From Pseudomonas gingeri (GTDB taxonomy: Bacteria; Pseudomonadota; Gammaproteobacteria; Pseudomonadales; Pseudomonadaceae), in the NCBI RefSeq assembly GCF_013385425.1, contig NZ_JACAQA010000002.1, forward strand, positions 186,001 through 250,000: a stretch of 64,000 nt of DNA, given 5' to 3'. The notes below the pieces were generated by a model. It had not been told where the DNA came from, searched no databases, and saw only the letters and a list, made by a program, of their open reading frames with translations. The position numbers and the translations under genes are program-made. Shown one piece after another: positions 61,892-64,000 of this stretch; within the stretch, counting starts at the first letter, position 1; each line of letters begins with the position of its first letter.

Positions 61892-63367
61892 TCAGAACGG
61901 GTAGCGCGGCGCGGTGTCCTTGACCGTCACCCATTGCCATTGGGTGTATTCGTCCCAATCGGCCGGACCACCAACGCTGCCGGCATTTCCCGAACTGCCA
62001 CGCCCGCCGAATGGATTGATGCACTCATCGGCCACCGTCTGGTCGTTGATATGCAGCAGGCCGCAATTGAGTCGCTCGCCCATCGCCATCGCACGCCCGA
62101 GCGAAGGCGAGATGATTCCCGCGGACAAGCCGTACTCGGTGCGATTGGCCAATTCGATAGCCTCCTCGTCGTTGGCGAAACTCACCACCGTGGCCACCGG
62201 TCCGAAGATCTCCTCGTCGAACGCACGCATGCCCGGACGCACGCCGGTAAGTACCGTGGGTTGGTAGAAAAGCTGGTCAAACTCGCCGCCCGCCTCCAGC
62301 CTTGCCCCCGCCCTCAAACTGTCCGTGACGATTTCATGCACCCGTTGCAACTGGCGCTTGTTGATCAAAGGCCCCAGCACCGCCTCGCCACGAGCCGCGT
62401 TGCCGACCGTGATCGTCCGGGCTTTCTCGGCCAAGCGGCGGACCAGTTCTTCAGCGATTGATTCATGAGCCAGGATGCGTCCGGTGGCCATGCAGATTTG
62501 CCCCTGATGCAACCAGGCGCCCCAGGCGGCATTGCTGGCCGCCAGGTCGAGATCGGCGTCTTCGAGCACGATCAGCGAGTTCTTGCCGCCCAACTCCAGG
62601 GCGACTTTCTTCAGATGACGCCCCGCCACCTCCGCGACCTTGCGGCCCGCGGCGGTGGAACCGGTGAACGCAATCATCCGCACATGCGGGTCGCGGCACA
62701 GCGCCTCACCGGCAACGGCTGTGCCCGGCAACACCTGCAACAGGCCTTTGGGCAGACCGGCTGCCTCGAACAGCCGGGCAATGATGAAGCCACCACTGAC
62801 CGGAGTCTGCGGATCAGGCTTGAGCACCACGGCGTTGCCGGCCGCCAACGCTGGCGCCACCGAGCGCAGTGAGAGCACCAGGGGGAAGTTGAACGGGGAA
62901 ATCACCCCGACCACGCCGTGGGGCAAGCGGCGGGCATAGGACAAGCGCCCCGCCTCGCTGGGAAGCACCAGGCCATGGGGTTGAGACAGCAGACCCGCCG
63001 CCTGATGCAGCAAGACGATCGCCTCCCTGACCTCATGTTCGCCCTTGAACAGACTGCCGCCGCTTTCCCGGGCGATGTACAGCGCCAACTCGGCAAAATG
63101 TTGCTGGGCCAGTGCGGCGGCCTTTCGAAAGATCTCCGCACGTTCCCGTGGCCCCAACGCCGCCCAGGCCGGCTGCACACGAGCAGCGCTGAGGCTGGCA
63201 AAGGCGATGTCCGCCGCATCCGCCAGCCCGGTCACCGTCAGCACCTCACCGGTGGCCGGCTCATATACGCTATTGCTGCCGCCCAACGGGCGTATCCAGT
63301 CGCCGGTGAAAATGCGCTCACACCACAACTCGTCCTGCAGGAAATCAGAGGGTTCACTTACCGCCAT
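61892..63367 (-). CDS. aldehyde dehydrogenase, benzaldehyde/vanillin type
   Basis: The start ATG 63367 (GGGAGG at 6 nt) gives 491 residues. ALDH features are PFNFPLVLSLRSVAPALAAG near 155, FTGSTAAGRKVAE near 230, the general base VALELGGKNSL near 252, the catalytic cysteine in HQGQICMATGRI near 290 and EIFGPVATVVSF near 385. The HQGQICMA context is characteristic of benzaldehyde (XylC/AreC) and vanillin dehydrogenases. It would oxidise an aromatic aldehyde to the acid, the step after the alcohol dehydrogenase. A strong sigma-54 promoter lies upstream, divergent from its likely activator. Confidence 0.85.
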   Translation of the reverse strand: MAVSEPSDFLQDELWCERIFTGDWIRPLGGSNSVYEPATGEVLTVTGLADAADIAFASLSAARVQPAWAALGPRERAEIFRKAAALAQQHFAELALYIARESGGSLFKGEHEVREAIVLLHQAAGLLSQPHGLVLPSEAGRLSYARRLPHGVVGVISPFNFPLVLSLRSVAPALAAGNAVVLKPDPQTPVSGGFIIARLFEAAGLPKGLLQVLPGTAVAGEALCRDPHVRMIAFTGSTAAGRKVAEVAGRHLKKVALELGGKNSLIVLEDADLDLAASNAAWGAWLHQGQICMATGRILAHESIAEELVRRLAEKARTITVGNAARGEAVLGPLINKRQLQRVHEIVTDSLRAGARLEAGGEFDQLFYQPTVLTGVRPGMRAFDEEIFGPVATVVSFANDEEAIELANRTEYGLSAGIISPSLGRAMAMGERLNCGLLHINDQTVADECINPFGGRGSSGNAGSVGGPADWDEYTQWQWVTVKDTAPRYPF

Positions 63368-63451
63368 TTCGGCCTCCCGGCTCTTGTGTTTGTCATCGCC
63401 CGACACCGCCTTGCTGAAGCGCTGAAGTCGTCTGCGTGGTGAAAGCACTAG

Positions 63452-63467
63452 AGCAAGGGCCATGCCG
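63452..63467 (-). promoter_or_regulatory. sigma-54 promoter of the aldehyde dehydrogenase gene
   Basis: On the minus strand CGGCATGGCCCTTGCT matches TGGCACG-N4-TTGCT at all but two consensus positions, with 10-nt GG-GC spacing. Transcription would start near 63440, about 73 nt before the start codon. Confidence 0.75.
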
Positions 63468-63592
63468 ATTTCCGCCAGGGCGCCGCTCTTCAAGCCGCGA
63501 AGGCTCTGGCTTGCGGGTTCGCGTGCAATACCCGCGGACAGGGCGATAGACCCGGCGAGCGTCCGATTCTGCGACACTTGTCCAAATGATAA

Positions 63593-63636
63593 AGTTATGT
63601 TTAATAACTATTATTGCAGTTGATCATTTCGATCAG
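63593..63636. promoter_or_regulatory. upstream activator sites for the sigma-54 regulator
   Basis: TTGATC-N5-GATCAG (63620-63636) resembles the XylR/DmpR-type site TTGATC-N4-GATCAA and lies about 160 nt from the sigma-54 promoter. AGTTAT-N5-ATAACT (63593-63609) is a second palindrome. Both lie between the divergent genes. Confidence 0.55.
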
Positions 63637-63660
63637 TCGACTCGCCCAGGGGCATAACAA

Positions 63661-64000
63661 TGAAAAATCCCCATTCGCTGTTCCCGGATCTCGCGCTGTC
63701 GGAGGAACATTTCTCGCCAAGGGGCGACAGTACCCAACTGGCGGAGGGCAACTCACCGACCCTGGCCGAGCTGACCGAATGCCTGTTCTTCTCCCCGGTC
63801 GACGGACGCATCTGGCTCAATGATCAGCGCATGCTGCTCTTGCACAGCTCATCCTTCGGCGCACTGCGTCGGGAGATCATCGATCGCCAGGGACTGGAAC
63901 AGACCCGTGGCCTGTTTACCCGCACCGGCTACCTGTCCGGCGCACGGGATGCCCGACTGATCCGCGAGCGCTGGCCGGACGCCGATGCCGCGGCGATCTT
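63661..64000 (+). CDS. XylR/DmpR-type sigma-54-dependent activator (5' part)
   Basis: Only the first 113 residues are in the window and the frame is open to its end. After ~30 variable residues come LTECLFFSPVDGRIWLNDQRMLLLHSSSFGALRREIIDRQG and TRGLFTRTGYLSGARDARLIRERWPDADAAAI, the start of the XylR_N aromatic-sensing domain. Regulators of this class bind an aromatic effector and activate sigma-54 promoters through an AAA domain, which would lie beyond the window. It is divergent from an aldehyde dehydrogenase gene with a good sigma-54 promoter, its likely target. Confidence 0.8.

Noticed and set aside
1-64000. CRISPR arrays, rRNA, tRNA, insertion sequences or prophage genes
   Set aside because: No spaced direct repeats, cloverleaf, transposase or phage structural gene was found on reading both strands; only REP palindromes are repeated.

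Overview
The window is high-GC Gram-negative DNA that looks like a Pseudomonas of the fluorescens/chlororaphis type. The basis is codon use, Shine-Dalgarno starts, Pseudomonas-type REP palindromes (three inverted pairs between 20976 and 23740), a DUF1652 protein and sigma-54 promoters. No rRNA, tRNA, CRISPR array or insertion sequence was seen.

Layout. (1) 1-2984: the end of a spermidine/putrescine-type ABC transporter operon (permease, permease, ATPase) and a secreted START-domain protein. (2) 2985-6290: an ATPase/HNH nuclease pair that resembles Septu-like or retron-associated defence effectors. (3) 6441-8152: a flavin reductase and a luciferase-like monooxygenase, each behind the same palindrome. 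(4) 8214-10745: a PAS protein, a NarL-type regulator and a soluble cysteine-rich NarX-type kinase, divergent from the next block.

(5) 10924-36045 is a nearly continuous methylated-amine locus. It encodes Tmm (trimethylamine to TMAO), Tdm (TMAO to dimethylamine), the heme-dependent dimethylamine demethylase with its reductase and small subunit, GmaS and MgsABC (methylamine to gamma-glutamylmethylamide to N-methylglutamate), and MgdABCD (N-methylglutamate to glutamate). A GcvT-like protein and two PurU/FolD sets handle the released one-carbon units through tetrahydrofolate. An APC permease and an Amt channel probably move the amines and ammonium. An XRE-cupin regulator sits between the two halves, and similar GGGAA/TTCCC palindromes lie before its own gene, gmaS, the second purU and the dmm operon. 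Together these should release all the nitrogen of trimethylamine as ammonium/glutamate and its methyl groups as C1-folate.

(6) 36116-41960 holds ordinary small genes: DUF1652, a diguanylate cyclase, DinB, two HxlR regulators, an SDR, a truncated NADP oxidoreductase and a cupin. It looks mosaic. (7) 42041-54251 is a lower-GC island with a TetR regulator and an unusual biosynthetic cluster: extended SDR, degenerate acyl-adenylate ligase, HAD phosphatase, FAD hydroxylase, three-repeat ACP, a KS-pseudoKS-AfsA-like hotdog megaprotein, an SRPBCC protein and an outer-membrane barrel. I do not recognise this cluster. The KS/ACP/AfsA/phosphatase/reductase set suggests a butenolide- or butyrolactone-like product, as an inference.

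(8) 54299-64000 holds an RND-family transporter, a YCF48 protein, DUF1329 and DUF1302, plus a coniferyl-alcohol-dehydrogenase-like SDR and a benzaldehyde-dehydrogenase-like enzyme. These are divergent from the start of a XylR/DmpR-type sigma-54 activator, and both operons have good -24/-12 sites. This suggests inducible uptake and oxidation of an aromatic alcohol/aldehyde such as a phenylpropanoid.
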